Assembly: GCA_963786975.1 (NCBI GenBank)
Contig: CAWBBE010000005.1
Location: forward strand, 744,001-808,000
Source: Palsa-506 sp963786975
GTDB taxonomy: Bacteria > Actinomycetota > Actinomycetes > Streptosporangiales > Streptosporangiaceae
Direction of reading: 5' to 3'
DNA length: 64,000 bases
Translations under genes and position numbers: made by a program
In this document: positions 47,201 to 54,652 of the stretch, piece after piece
Layout: each line of letters starts with the position of its first letter
How positions within the stretch are numbered: the first letter of the stretch is position 1
The notes under the pieces: model-generated
What the model was told of the DNA's origin: nothing
Seen by the model: only the letters and a program-made list of their open reading frames with translations
Database searches by the model: none

Positions 47201-49720
47201 CAGGTGCTGACCTGGACCGGGGACCTGGCCGTGGGCGAGGTGGTGACGATCACCTACACGGTCACGGTGAACAACCCCGATACCGGCGACAAGCTCGTCA
47301 TCAACAGCGTGAGTTCCGCCGATACCGGCAGCACCTGCCCGCCGGGCGCCACCGCGGCGGCGTGCCGGGTCACCGTGCCGGTGCTGACCCCGGCGCTGGG
47401 CATCGTCAAGACCGCGGACACCTCCACCACGACGCCGGGCGGCACCGTGCATTACACGGTCACGGTGACCAACACCGGCCAGACCAGCTACGCCGGCGCG
47501 GCGTTCACCGACCCGCTGTCCGGGGTGCTGGACGACGCCGCCTACAACGGGGACGCGCATGCGACCGCGGGCACGGTGTCGTTCGCCGGCCCGGTGCTGT
47601 CCTGGACCGGGGACCTGGCCGTGGGCGCGGCCGCGACGATCACCTACTCCGTCACCGTGCACAGCCCCGACACCGGCAACCATGTGCTGGCCAACACCGT
47701 CACCTCGGCCACGCCCGGCAGCAACTGCGCCTCCGGGTCCGCCGACCCGGCCTGCACGGCCACGGTGACGGTGGCGGAACTGACGATCGTCGACACCGCC
47801 GACGTCGCCACCACCACGCCCGGCGGGGTCGTCCGCTACACCGCGGTGGCCACCAACACCGGCCAGGTCCCGGTCAGCGGCGCCACCTTCACCGCCCGCT
47901 TCGCCGCCGTCCTTGACGACGCCAGCTACAACAACGACGCGGCCGCCAGCACCGGCAGCCTCGTCCTGGACGCCGCCGCCGGCACCGTTACCTGGACCGG
48001 TGACCTGGCCCCGGGCGCATCGGTGACCGTCACCGGATCGGTCACCGTGAACAACCCTGACACCGGCGACAAGGTGCTGACCGAATCGGTGGACTCCGCC
48101 GTGCCGGGGAACAACTGCCCGCCCGGCGGCACCGACCCCCGCTGCTCCACCACGGTGACCGTGCTCACCCCCGCGCTGACCATCACCAAGACCGCCGACG
48201 CCAGCACCACCACGCCCCGGTCCACCGTGGAATACACGATCACCATCGCCAACACCGGCCAGACGCCCTACACCGCCGCCGCCGTCACCGACGACCTGAC
48301 CGGCGTCGTCGAAGATGCCGCCTACAACTCCGATGCCACCGCCACCACCGGCACCGTCGCCTACGCCAGCCCTAACCTGACCTGGACTGGTGACCTGCCC
48401 GTCGGCGGCTCCGCCACGGTCACCTACTCGGTCACCGTCAGCAACCCCGACCAGGGCGACAGAGTCCTCGTCAACACCGTCACTTCCGGAGCGGCGGGCA
48501 GCAACTGCCCGCCCGGGGGAGCCGACCCGGCCTGCACGGCCACCGTCACCGACCTCATCCCCGCGCTGACCATCATCAAGTCGGCCGACACGACCAGCAC
48601 GGTGCCCGGCGGGGTCGTCGGCTACACGATCACGGTCACCGACACCGGCCAGACCCCCTACACCGGCGCGTCCGTCACCGACCCGCTGACCGCCGTGCTC
48701 GACGACGCCGCCTACAACGGCGACGGCCACGCGACCACCGGCACCGTCACGTTCGCCAGCCCCACCCTGACCTGGACCGGGGATCTCGCCGTGGGCGCGA
48801 CCGCCACCATCACCTACACCGTCACGGTCACCAGCCCCGATACCGGTGACAAGACCCTGGCCAACACCGTCACGTCCGCCGACCCCGGCAGCACCTGCCC
48901 GCCGGCCGCGCCAGGCGCCGCGTGCACCGCCACCGTCACGGTGCTCACCCCGGCGCTCACCATCACCAAGACGGCCAGCGCCAGCCAGGTCGTGGCCGGC
49001 AGCACCGTCAGCTACACGATCGTGATCGACAACACCGGGCAGGTGCCCTATCCGGCCGCCACCATCACCGACCCGCTGTCCGGCGTGCTCGACGACGCCG
49101 CCTACAACGCCGACGCCGCCGCCACCACCGGCACCGTGACCTTCGCCGGCGGAGTCATCACCTGGACCGGCAACCTGCCACTCAACGCGACCACGGTGAT
49201 CACCTACTCGGTCACCACCAACAGCGGGGACCCCAGCGGCACGACCCTGGTGAACACAGTCAGCACGGCCGCGCCGGGCAGCAACTGCGGAACCGGCTCC
49301 ACCAACCCGGCATGCACAGCCACCGTGACCGTGCTTCCCCAGGCCATCGCACTGAGTGCGCTGACCAGCAGCTTCACCCTTTCCGGGACGCCGGGCACGG
49401 TAGCCGAGCAGGACGGCGCGGTGACCATGCTGGTCACCACCAACAGCCCGGCCGGCTACCAGGTCACGGTCCAGCCGGCCACCCCGGACCTCACATCGCC
49501 CGGCACCGCCGACACCATCCCGGCCGCCGACCTCAACGTACGCGGGACTGTCCAGGACGTGTTCCAGCCCCTCACCGGGCCGGTGCTCGTCCACGACCAG
49601 AGCGGCCCATCCGCGCCCGCCGGCGACCTGATCAGCAACGACTACCAGATCACCATCCCCAACGTGAACAGCGCCAGCTACCACGGCACCCTCGACTACA
49701 TCGCCACCGCAACCCCGTAA
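38279..49720 (+). CDS. Giant secreted repeat adhesin (lectin-like head, Ig modules, 22 DUF11-like repeats, WxL-like end)
   Basis: 3813 residues from ATG 38279, preceded by AGGAGAGGC; GTGs at 38240 and 38258 are alternatives. Order of parts: signal peptide (residues 1-37, ending ALAA); L-type-lectin-like head (about 38-345, FNSYQYGGNGADGLGFVLAG and SHGYLGIGLDTFGNFSN); a DUF11-like domain; an IPT/TIG domain (NVTSISPTNGAAGGNNNV). Three putative-Ig modules follow (each with GTSPFTWSVSAGTLPPG-like sequence, 40005-40772), then 22 DUF11-like repeats of about 130 residues, each with a NNCP...DPRC cysteine pair. The WxL-like domain ends in TLDYIATATP. No sortase motif or membrane helix is seen, so attachment probably relies on the WxL-like domain. 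Likely a fibrillar glycan-binding adhesin. The 11.4-kb frame is intact. Confidence 0.93.
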   Translation: MAFAGPARRMVSRAVAVMLVISTAAVATAVSAPSALAAGTVLFNQPFHDNTVDGPAGSVSIPTAPTGTNTACLSAAGNAIKNPLASCGNATDTQGSGKLRFTNASTSQVGGVFASASVPTSQGLDVTFNSYQYGGNGADGLGFVLAGVDPANPVTPPAIGQSGGSLGYSLQSGGQSGLSHGYLGIGLDTFGNFSNKFEGTGCTDPANIAQRMPGQVVVRGPGNGGVGYCPLQSSAATATSPSLTLRAATRAASLVPVEVVFNPTSSSVSTASGLTVPAGDYDVTFTPVGGTARSLVGALPVVPSGLYPSSWVTASGFPKQLAFGWVGSTGSVTDFHEIDNVLVSSFTAVPQLAVSQTSYMASTLTPGTPVTYTVAASSSGAAENQPVTVTETLPAGVLPVGASGPGWVCGAPSGQTISCTNSTSPFTSGIITVNGVVTSSSLTPDSVRNATSALVSSGDASPATSSSAPAGTVPTAPNVTSISPTNGAAGGNNNVTVSGTNLSGATAIEIGTAAEFTAGKPTTLVLCSAPAPGCFTVTSSTSLAISSMPAHVAAAVTVKVVSLGIAGSVAYTYNPGPALLFAAPPGGEVNVAYSNQLTVTGGTSPFTWSVSAGTLPPGLTLGASTGLLAGTPITAGTYTFTVKVTDSSGLSDTKAVTLTIIPGPSLNFPAPPSGWTRTVYSDTLTVSGGTSPYAWSISAGSLPPGISLSASGNLTGTPTATGTFSFTVKVTDASSQSATQATSITIAAGVSTTFAAPPAAVVNVPYTDTLTATGGTTPYTWSVNVGSLPPGITLNSAGVLAGTPTTAGSYTFTVNVIDANNGIATTSITLVINSAALTITLSASTSSAGPGGKVNYTVTAANIGSVAYSGTSLTVSLTNVLDDAGYNSDGAATTGTVSFSSPNLTWTGNLAVGATATITFSVTVKNPDTGDGTLTAKVTSAATGNNCPSGNTDARCSATVTVSGLTIAQSTDVSSAIPGAVVKYTVTVTNSGQTAFSGAAFSDPMSGVLDDATYNNDAAASVGTVTFSSPNLSWSGSLAAGATATITYSVTVKNPDTGNGTLTSTITSATEGSNCPSGGTDPRCTATVTVSGLTIINTAGSGTATPGSVVHYTVTITNTGQTAFAGAAVSDSLAGVLDDAVYNGDASATAGTVSFASPSLSWAGNLAAGAAATVTFSVTVSNPDTGDKTLTAVITSGTAGSNCPAGGTDARCTATVTVLTPALTIVKSANVSTTTPGQVVHYTITVADTGQTPYTGASFTDSLSSVLGDATYDGNAAATAGTVTFASPTITWTGNLAVGATATITYSVTVSSPDAGDRTMVNTVVSTTPGSNCPAGGTDARCTVTVRDLVPALDIVKKADVSTAAPGQVVHYTVTVTNTGPTSYTGAAFTDPLSGVLDDAVYNGDAAATAGTVSFAGPVLSWSGDLAPGAVAMVTYSVTVSRPDTGNHVLANTVVSATPGNNCPAGGGIDADCTATVKVADLVIVNQANVASTVPGGVVRYTATFTNAGQVGYNGITVATDATDVFDDAVPNGDETATSGTLTVTSTGVSWTGNIPVGGMVTVTGTVTVKNPDPGNKTLTATLISAAPGNNCPSGGSDPRCTSTIAVLTPGLTIVKTANTTAAVPGGTVGYTVTVTDSGQTPYAGATVNDSFAQMTDDAAYAGDATASSGSVSFAGQVLTWTGDLAVGAAATITYTVTVNNPDTGDKLVINSVSSPDTGATCPPGSTAAACRVTVPVLTPGLSIVKTADTATTVPGGVVHYTVTVTDTGQTSYPGAGFTDALGGVLDDAAYNGDAAATAGSVSFASPVLSWTGDLAPGGSATVTYSVTVASPDAGNHVLANTIISSTPGSNCASGSADPACTATVDVAQLTIVSSASPATTTPGGVVRFTGTFTNTGQVAYRGITISTPAAGVFDDAAPNGDQTATSGTLTVTTSGVSWTGDIPVGGSVTITGTVTVNNPDTGDHVLTATFVSAAAGNNCPSGGSDPRCTATVTVLTPALAIVKTANTTAAVPGGVIGYTVTVTNTGQTPYAGATVHDSFAQMTDDAAYDGNATATAGSVSFAGQVLTWTGDLAVGQVVTISYTVTVNNPDTGDKQVINTVSSPDTGATCPPGATAAACRVTVPVLTPALDIVKTADTSTITPGGIVHYTITVTNSGQVPYTGASFTDPLTAVLDEGVYNGDGHATAGTVSFASPVLSWTGDLAPGAAATVTYSVTVNNPETGDLVLVNTVTSATAGSNCASGSADPDCTATVDVVDAATLTFTKTADAASAAAGGVVDYTITVANSGVSTYPGATFTDPLSGVLDDAAYNGDAHATAGTVSFASPVLSWTGDVPASGSVTITYSVTVSKPDTGNMILANTISSTSPESNCASDSTDPRCTATVTVAGLAIDFTASVATVKPGGTVGYVATLHNTGQTPYFGISVATDASGIADDATSNGDETASSGTLSVGPTGAVWTGDIPVGATVTISSSVTVDNPDTGDHVLTATAVSGALGNNCPAGGSDPACTPVTDVLTPALTIAKTANTTAAVPGGTVGYTITVTNSGQTPYAGATAATVHDSFAQMADDAVYDGNATASSGSVSFASPVLTWAGDLAVGQVVTISYTVTVNNPDTGDKTVINSVSSPDTGATCPPGSTAAACRVTVPVLTPALDIVKTADTSTSTPGGTVHYTITVTNTGQTSYAGAAFTDPLSGVLDDAAYNADAHATAGTVSFASPVLSWTGDLAVGATATITYSITVASPDTGNHMLANTVTSATPGNNCPSGGTDADCTATVTVAELTIDFTASVATTTPGGTVGYVATLTNTGQTPYFGISVATDASGIADDATSNGDETASSGTLSVGPTGAVWTGDIPVGATVTISSSVTVDNPDTGDHVLTATAVSAAQGNNCPAGGSDPACTPVTDVLTPGLTIVKTANTTAAVPGGVVGYTVTVTNSGQTPYSGAAVADSFAQMADDAAYNGDAHATAGTVSFAGQVLTWTGDLAVGEVVTITYTVTVNNPDTGDKLVINSVSSADTGSTCPPGATAAACRVTVPVLTPALGIVKTADTSTTTPGGTVHYTVTVTNTGQTSYAGAAFTDPLSGVLDDAAYNGDAHATAGTVSFAGPVLSWTGDLAVGAAATITYSVTVHSPDTGNHVLANTVTSATPGSNCASGSADPACTATVTVAELTIVDTADVATTTPGGVVRYTAVATNTGQVPVSGATFTARFAAVLDDASYNNDAAASTGSLVLDAAAGTVTWTGDLAPGASVTVTGSVTVNNPDTGDKVLTESVDSAVPGNNCPPGGTDPRCSTTVTVLTPALTITKTADASTTTPRSTVEYTITIANTGQTPYTAAAVTDDLTGVVEDAAYNSDATATTGTVAYASPNLTWTGDLPVGGSATVTYSVTVSNPDQGDRVLVNTVTSGAAGSNCPPGGADPACTATVTDLIPALTIIKSADTTSTVPGGVVGYTITVTDTGQTPYTGASVTDPLTAVLDDAAYNGDGHATTGTVTFASPTLTWTGDLAVGATATITYTVTVTSPDTGDKTLANTVTSADPGSTCPPAAPGAACTATVTVLTPALTITKTASASQVVAGSTVSYTIVIDNTGQVPYPAATITDPLSGVLDDAAYNADAAATTGTVTFAGGVITWTGNLPLNATTVITYSVTTNSGDPSGTTLVNTVSTAAPGSNCGTGSTNPACTATVTVLPQAIALSALTSSFTLSGTPGTVAEQDGAVTMLVTTNSPAGYQVTVQPATPDLTSPGTADTIPAADLNVRGTVQDVFQPLTGPVLVHDQSGPSAPAGDLISNDYQITIPNVNSASYHGTLDYIATATP
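40780..49340 (+). repeat. 22 tandem DUF11-like coding repeats of about 390 bp with A-B-C higher-order order
   Basis: Repeat starts are recognised by a strand of the form (A/G)LTIVKTADTSTTTPGG followed by VHYTVTVTNTGQT. Counting these gives 22 units. Units 6-8, 9-11, 13-15 and 16-18 each follow the same order. A has VPGGVVRYTA..GI.VATDA, B has NTTAAVPGG and DSFAQMTDDAAY, and C has FTDPLSGVLDDAAYNGDA. Unit 12 is an extra C-like copy. The array therefore grew partly by duplication of a three-unit block of about 1.17 kb. Confidence 0.85.
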
Positions 49721-49797
49721 GACCGCCGGCGGCACCCGGCCGGGCATTCCGCACTACGACACTCGCGGCCGACCGCGGTGACCGGCCTGATCCCTGG

Positions 49798-50652
49798 TCA
49801 GCGCACCTTGCGGAGCCAGATCGAGCCGGGTTCCTCGCGGGCCAGCGGCGGCGGGACGAGTTCCGGGTGGCATCGCCAGAACCACGACGAGAAGAAGAGG
49901 ATCTCCCAGCTGGCGTTCCCGGCCAGGAACGCGTGTACCAGGTAGGCCTCGGTCCAGTCGCGGCGCTGCCGCAGCCAGTGCGCCGGATACTCGAACGGCC
50001 AGAACACGTCGTGCACGTGCACCACGACGCCGGGCGTGAGCCTGGGCAGCACGTGCAGGAAGAGCCAGACGACATCCGAGCCGGCCTTCACCACATGCGT
50101 GGAGTCGACGAACAGCACGTCGCCGGGACCGAGCCGCTGGTAGGTCGCCGGGTCGACGTCCTGCACGGGCTTGCGCAGCAGCGTGAGCCGCCTGCGGTCG
50201 GACTCGCTCATGATCGAGAGCAGCCGGCCGGCGAACGGCTCGATGCAGGTGATCTCCAGCGCGGCGATCTCGCGGCTTGCCTCGGCCTCGTCCAGCGCGA
50301 CGGCGGTTGAGTAGCCCGAGCCCACTTCCATCACCCTGGCCGGCCGCAGGTGGGCGAGCATCGCCCGGTAGACGGCCGCGTCGGCGGGGCCGTACATGTC
50401 GTTCGCCGCGACGTAGCGCGGCCCCGGCGCGGGCTCGGCCAGCTTCGGCGCCAGCTCCGCCGCCAGGGACAGCTGGCGGTCCTCGGCCAGGTCCACGCCG
50501 GGCACCTCGGTCCAGCCCAGGGCGCGGCTGCGGTCCGCCTCCGCCGTCAGCGGCGAGTAGAAGTGGCCCGGGGGAACGTAAGGCGGCCTGGCCACCACCG
50601 CCCGGACGGTGCGGGCCGTGCTGACCGCACGGTGGATGAGCGAGCTGGGCAA
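49798..50652 (-). CDS. Class I SAM-dependent methyltransferase of the glycan locus
   Basis: 284 residues. The SAM-binding motif I is VMEVGSGYSTAVALDE, motif II is around ITCIEPFAGRL, and a later VLFVDSTHVVKAGSDV fits the methyltransferase-24 group. It has no membrane segment. It lies just downstream of the priming transferase in the same direction, so it may methylate a sugar of the exported glycan. The target is unknown. Confidence 0.8.
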   Translation of the reverse strand: MPSSLIHRAVSTARTVRAVVARPPYVPPGHFYSPLTAEADRSRALGWTEVPGVDLAEDRQLSLAAELAPKLAEPAPGPRYVAANDMYGPADAAVYRAMLAHLRPARVMEVGSGYSTAVALDEAEASREIAALEITCIEPFAGRLLSIMSESDRRRLTLLRKPVQDVDPATYQRLGPGDVLFVDSTHVVKAGSDVVWLFLHVLPRLTPGVVVHVHDVFWPFEYPAHWLRQRRDWTEAYLVHAFLAGNASWEILFFSSWFWRCHPELVPPPLAREEPGSIWLRKVR

Positions 50653-50688
50653 CGTGCCTCCTGTCTGGCGTAGCTACGGTGGGCAGAG

Positions 50689-52255
50689 TCAGTAAGCCCC
50701 GGCACCGCGCATGACCGCCGACCCGGTCTTCCAGAGAATCTGCAGGTCAAGAGCTAATGACCAGTTCTCCACGTAGCTCAGGTCCAGCCTGACAGCGTCA
50801 TCCCAGGACAGAATCCGACCGTCCGCTGACCTGCCACAGGCCGGTCAGGCCCGGGGTGACCGCGAGCCTGCGCCGCATCAGGTCGCCGTAGCGCGCGGCT
50901 TCCTGCGGCAGTGCGGGCCTCGGGCCGACCAGGGACATGTCTCCGATCAGCACGTTGAACAGCTGCGGCAGCTCGTCCAGCGACCAGCGGCGCAGCCACC
51001 CGCCCGGGCGGGTGATGCGCGGATCCCGGCGGATCTTGAACAGCACGTCGTCCGCCTCATTGTGCGCGGCGAGCATCGGCTTCCACCGCTCCGCGTCCAC
51101 CACCATGGTGCGGAACTTGCAGAGCGTGAAGGCGGTGCCGTCCTTGCCGACCCTGGTCTGCCGGAAGAACACCGGGCCGCCGTCGGCCAGCCAGATCATC
51201 AGCGCGATGGCGGCGAACAGGGGTGCCAGGCCGACCAGCGCCGCCGCGGCGACGGCCTTGTCGAACACGCTCTTGACGATCTGCTTCCCGCCCGCCAGCT
51301 CCGGGTGATCCAGGTGCAGCAGGGGCAGCCCGGCGACCGGGCGGATGGTTGTCCGCGGGCCGGCCACGTCGAGCAGCGCCGCCGCGACGCACAGCTCGGT
51401 GCCGGTCTTCTCCAGCGCCCAGGCGAGCTCACGCAGCCGCGCGCCGTCTATCTCCGGGCAGGCCAGCACGGCCACCGTGTCGCCGCCGAAGCGGCTGACC
51501 GCCGCCGGGACGCTGGTCAGGTCGCCGGCCACCGGGACGGCGGCGACCTCGGCCGGCTCGGTGTCGCCGGCCAGGCAGGCGGCGACCACCGACAGCCCGT
51601 GGTAACTGTCCCGATGCAGCCTGGTCGCCAGGTCGGCGACAGCGGACGCGTGCCCGACGGCGATCACCCGTCGGGTGCGGGAGCCGCTGCGGCGCTGCCG
51701 GTGCAGGCGCTTGCGCAGGTAGTACCGGCCCGCCAGGTCGAGTACTCCGGCGGATGGCAGGGCGACGGCCATGTAGCCGCGAGCAAGGTCGAGCTTCGCC
51801 GAGTAGGCCAGGATCGCCACCGCCGCCATCAGGGTGAGCGCGGCGTTGAGCACCCGGCGGAACTCGTCCGAGCCGAGCCCGATGAACCGCGAGTCATAGC
51901 CGCCGGCCAGCAGTACCGCAGTGCACCACAGGACCGGCAGGGCAGAGGTGATAGCCAGGTAGGCGGGCGGCACGCTGCCTACGCCGCCGAACCGGACCCG
52001 GGCCGCCAGCAGGCCGGCCGCCAGGGCGCAGCCGCCGTCCATGACGGCGGTCCAGCGCAGGTAGCGAGCTGTCCATGTCGTCGTGCCGGCGGCCGCGGAC
52101 CGGCCGGGTGCCGATAATGTTCCCGGCGGCGCGGATCGCCCGGGGGTCTTGCGCTGGGGTTGTGCCTGGATTGCGCCGCGATCTGCGTCGACTAGACCGC
52201 GGTCTGCGTCAGCAATGCCGCGAACTGTATCGGCGATGTTGCCGGTAACGCTCAT
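50689..52255 (-). CDS. Polyprenyl-phosphate priming glycosyltransferase (WbaP/CpsE type), frameshifted near the C-terminus
   Basis: Starts at ATG 52255 after GGGGCGGT. An N-terminal membrane region (several helices, residues 50-175) and a Rossmann-like regulatory domain are followed by the catalytic bacterial sugar transferase domain. That domain has KSVFDKAVAAAALVGLAPL, FFRQTRVGKDG, FRTMVVDAE, LRRWSLDELPQLFNVL, GDMSLVGPRPALPQE and TPGLTGLWQVSGRSD. The open frame stops at 50798 (..RSDSVLG). Removing one extra base near 50812 restores the family ending, SWDDAVRLDLSYVENWSLAL through RGAGAY, with a stop at 50689-50691. It would load the first sugar-phosphate on undecaprenyl phosphate. The shift affects only the last 36 residues, which are conserved, so it is a sequencing error or an inactivating change. 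Confidence 0.88.
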
Positions 52256-52555
52256 ACCGCCCCGAGACCCTTTCCTGTGCCTTTCTGCAGCCGTTACGCC
52301 ATGTGCGCGCCCGGCGCCGGTGCGGGTACAGGCGCCGGGCGGACCGCAGAAGGCGTTACGCAGACCGTTGTTCCAATATCCGCACAGCCCGCGCAGGTCG
52401 ATCTCATCAGCCCAATTCAGGACACGGCTGGAACGGCTTGCAGTTATCCGGTACAGCAAAGACTAACAATTCTCGCGCGCCGAGCCAGCTAATTCCCCGA
52501 ATTCCTCCGGCCGCGGGCCAGCCCGGTTATTCGTGGCCAGCACTGTGGCCCACGA
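52256..52555. other. Gap upstream of the priming transferase
   Basis: AT-richer around 52440-52500, probably the promoter area of the minus-strand transferase operon. No gene supported. Confidence 0.3.
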
Positions 52556-53410
52556 TCACGCCGCGGGTGGCCGCAGGCGGCTGCTCTCATCCCGGAGCCA
52601 GGTCGAGTAGTCACCGCGGGCCACCGCGCGCCGTGCCTTCAGCCGGGCGAGCACGGCCATGGACAGGAAGTAGGCCACCCGCGGCGTCATCCGCGGTTCG
52701 CGGCGGATGATCGCGATCAGGTCGGGCAACCGGGTCCGCGCCGTTGACTCAGGCGCACCGGCCGTCCGTTCCATCTGAGCCAGCCCGGTCGCCGCGCGCA
52801 CCCGGCGGCGCAGCAGGTCAGCGAACGTCCGCGGGGTATGAATGACCACGTGCGCGGTGCCGACGACGCTCCGCTCGTGCGGCTCGAACAGCAATGATGC
52901 GGCGAGGTCGTCCCCGATCAGCGGCGGCAGGCCGGCCATCCGCTGCTGTCCGGCCTCGGTCACCGCGATGACGCCGCGCCCCCATAGCCCGCGGCGGACC
53001 TCGGGCAGCCGCGACCAGATGTCGTAATACCAGCGGACTGGCCATGGTCGGCCGGCCAGATCCAGTACCCGTTCCGGGGCGGCGGCAAGTACCCCCGGCT
53101 GGCACAGCGCCGTGGCCAGCGCCCGGACGTCGCGGTCGGCCAGCTCGACGTCCGCATCGACGTACACCACCGGGAAGTCCCGCACGGTCCGGTACGCCGC
53201 CGAAAGCGCCGCGTTCTTCGATGCCACTGGAATGGTAATTACCTGGACGCCAGGCCCAAAAGAGGCGGCTACCCTGACCGTATCATCACTGCATCCATTG
53301 GCGACAATAAGCACATTTAGTTCGTCCGATGACGTGACCGGCCGGAGCTGCGTGAGCAGCCTGCCGATCACCTGGCCTTCGTTATTCGCGGGAATCACGA
53401 CGGTTGTCAT
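52556..53410 (-). CDS. Family 2 glycosyltransferase
   Basis: 284 residues from ATG 53410, which gives the canonical beginning MTTVVIPANNEGQVIGRLL. GT-A fold markers: VLIVANGCSDDT, KNAALSAAYR and the DxD motif VYVDADVEL. The following GWRGVIAVTEAG-like and LIGDDLAASLLF segments position the acceptor. The C-terminus is helical without clear membrane spans. It is a nucleotide-sugar-dependent transferase for glycan assembly; donor and acceptor are unknown. It is divergent from the hexapeptide acetyltransferase gene. Confidence 0.87.
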   Translation of the reverse strand: MTTVVIPANNEGQVIGRLLTQLRPVTSSDELNVLIVANGCSDDTVRVAASFGPGVQVITIPVASKNAALSAAYRTVRDFPVVYVDADVELADRDVRALATALCQPGVLAAAPERVLDLAGRPWPVRWYYDIWSRLPEVRRGLWGRGVIAVTEAGQQRMAGLPPLIGDDLAASLLFEPHERSVVGTAHVVIHTPRTFADLLRRRVRAATGLAQMERTAGAPESTARTRLPDLIAIIRREPRMTPRVAYFLSMAVLARLKARRAVARGDYSTWLRDESSRLRPPAA

Positions 53411-53705
53411 GGCGGAACAGTATGGACGGCCAAGCGGCCAGAACATGGCTGTTCAGAGGTGCGGCCCGGGTTATTAGCCTAATTTCTCGGAACCGCACCC
53501 TGGAGTTTCCTGATTAACTTGCTCATGCGCAGGTTTGTCATTGCTTAGATTGCTTTTATGGCTTTGCCAGGGCTAATCAGGCGAAAACTGCCGGCTCAGC
53601 ACGGGCCGACGCGGAAGTTTTCCGCGGCCGGTGAGATTCTCGCCGCAGACTGGATATCGTGTGCCCGGCCAGTGGCCGGCCGCGACAACGTCTTGGAGCC
53701 TGAGA

Positions 53706-54413
53706 ATGCTAGATGAACTGGGGCAATCGGCGCAGCGGCGGCCGGACGGAGCCGATGCGGGAGAGCGTGCCGGTGCCGACACGGGAGTAATCGCCGGTTA
53801 TCCGGCAGCGCGCGGCAGCGGGCGCCCGCTCGTTCTCGGCGCGGACGCGCGGCTGCGATCAGGAACCGTGCTCTACGACGGCTCGGTTATCGGCCGGCGC
53901 CTGCAGACCGGGCATGGCGTCGTCATCAGGGAAGGCTGCGCGCTGGGCGATGACGTCTCCGTCTGGAGCAATAGCGTCATCGACTACGGCTGCCGGATCG
54001 GCAGCCGGGTAAAGGTCCACTGCAACTGCTATGTCGCGCAATATACCGAACTTGACGATGACGTCTTCCTGGCGCCAGGCGTGACGATCGCCAACGATCT
54101 CTACCCGGGCGACCAGCGGTCCGCCGACGTCATGGCCGGACCGAAAATAGGCGCAGCCGCCCAGGTCGGGGTCAACGTCACGATCTTGCCGTATGTGCGC
54201 ATCGGCGCCGGCAGCCTTATCGGCGCGGGCGCGGTGGTAACTCGTGACATTCCGGCTGGAACGGTCGCCTTCGGCAATCCAGCGGAACCGCGCGGCAACG
54301 TTGCTGAATTGCCGAGGGTGGATGAACGCGTCATCGCCGAAGCGCAGTCTGTGAGCCGGTACCGGCTGCTCACCGGACCGGAGCGTGCGGCAGCCAGCGG
54401 CGGCCGCGGCTGA
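53706..54413 (+). CDS. Hexapeptide-repeat N-acetyltransferase (WlbB/WbpD-like)
   Basis: 235 residues. After a low-complexity start the chain is a left-handed beta-helix with repeated hexapeptides (VIGRRLQTGHGVVIREGCAL, then IGSRVKVHCNCYVAQ). The loop FLAPGVTIANDLYPGD is typical of sugar N-acetyltransferases such as WlbB and WbpD. It ends with a region of 40 helical residues. GGAG lies 9 bases before ATG 53706. With the adjacent oxidoreductase and DegT aminotransferases it would complete oxidation, transamination and acetylation at one sugar carbon. It opens the plus-strand half of the glycan locus. Confidence 0.87.
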   Translation: MLDELGQSAQRRPDGADAGERAGADTGVIAGYPAARGSGRPLVLGADARLRSGTVLYDGSVIGRRLQTGHGVVIREGCALGDDVSVWSNSVIDYGCRIGSRVKVHCNCYVAQYTELDDDVFLAPGVTIANDLYPGDQRSADVMAGPKIGAAAQVGVNVTILPYVRIGAGSLIGAGAVVTRDIPAGTVAFGNPAEPRGNVAELPRVDERVIAEAQSVSRYRLLTGPERAAASGGRG

Positions 54414-54652
54414 CCGCCGGAACCGCGCATATCATGCTGTATTTCACTTTGACTTGCTAAACCGGCCAGTCGGTTTCCGGCTGCTGCGCATCGGCCCGGT
54501 GGCCATTAATCACGCGCTACAATTTCTGGCCAGCGGGCTGGTCAATATTTACCCAGTGACAATGTGCCCTGATTTACGCCAGCAGATTCGGCCTGACCGC
54601 ATTCGCCGGATGAGGGTGGCGCGGAGCGGAACCGGACTATTAGGAGGTAGCG

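Noticed and set aside
41480..49747. Very long open frames on the minus strand (about 770 and 1980 codons) opposite the adhesin repeats
   Set aside because: They mirror the repeat period of the plus-strand gene and consist of Arg/Gly/His/Val-rich low-complexity sequence. Strong GC codon bias plus repetition leaves the antisense frame open; no start signal or domain is present.
54459..54476. AAACCG/CGGTTT six-base hairpin after the acetyltransferase gene
   Set aside because: The stem is too short and has no U-tract, so it is not convincing as a terminator.
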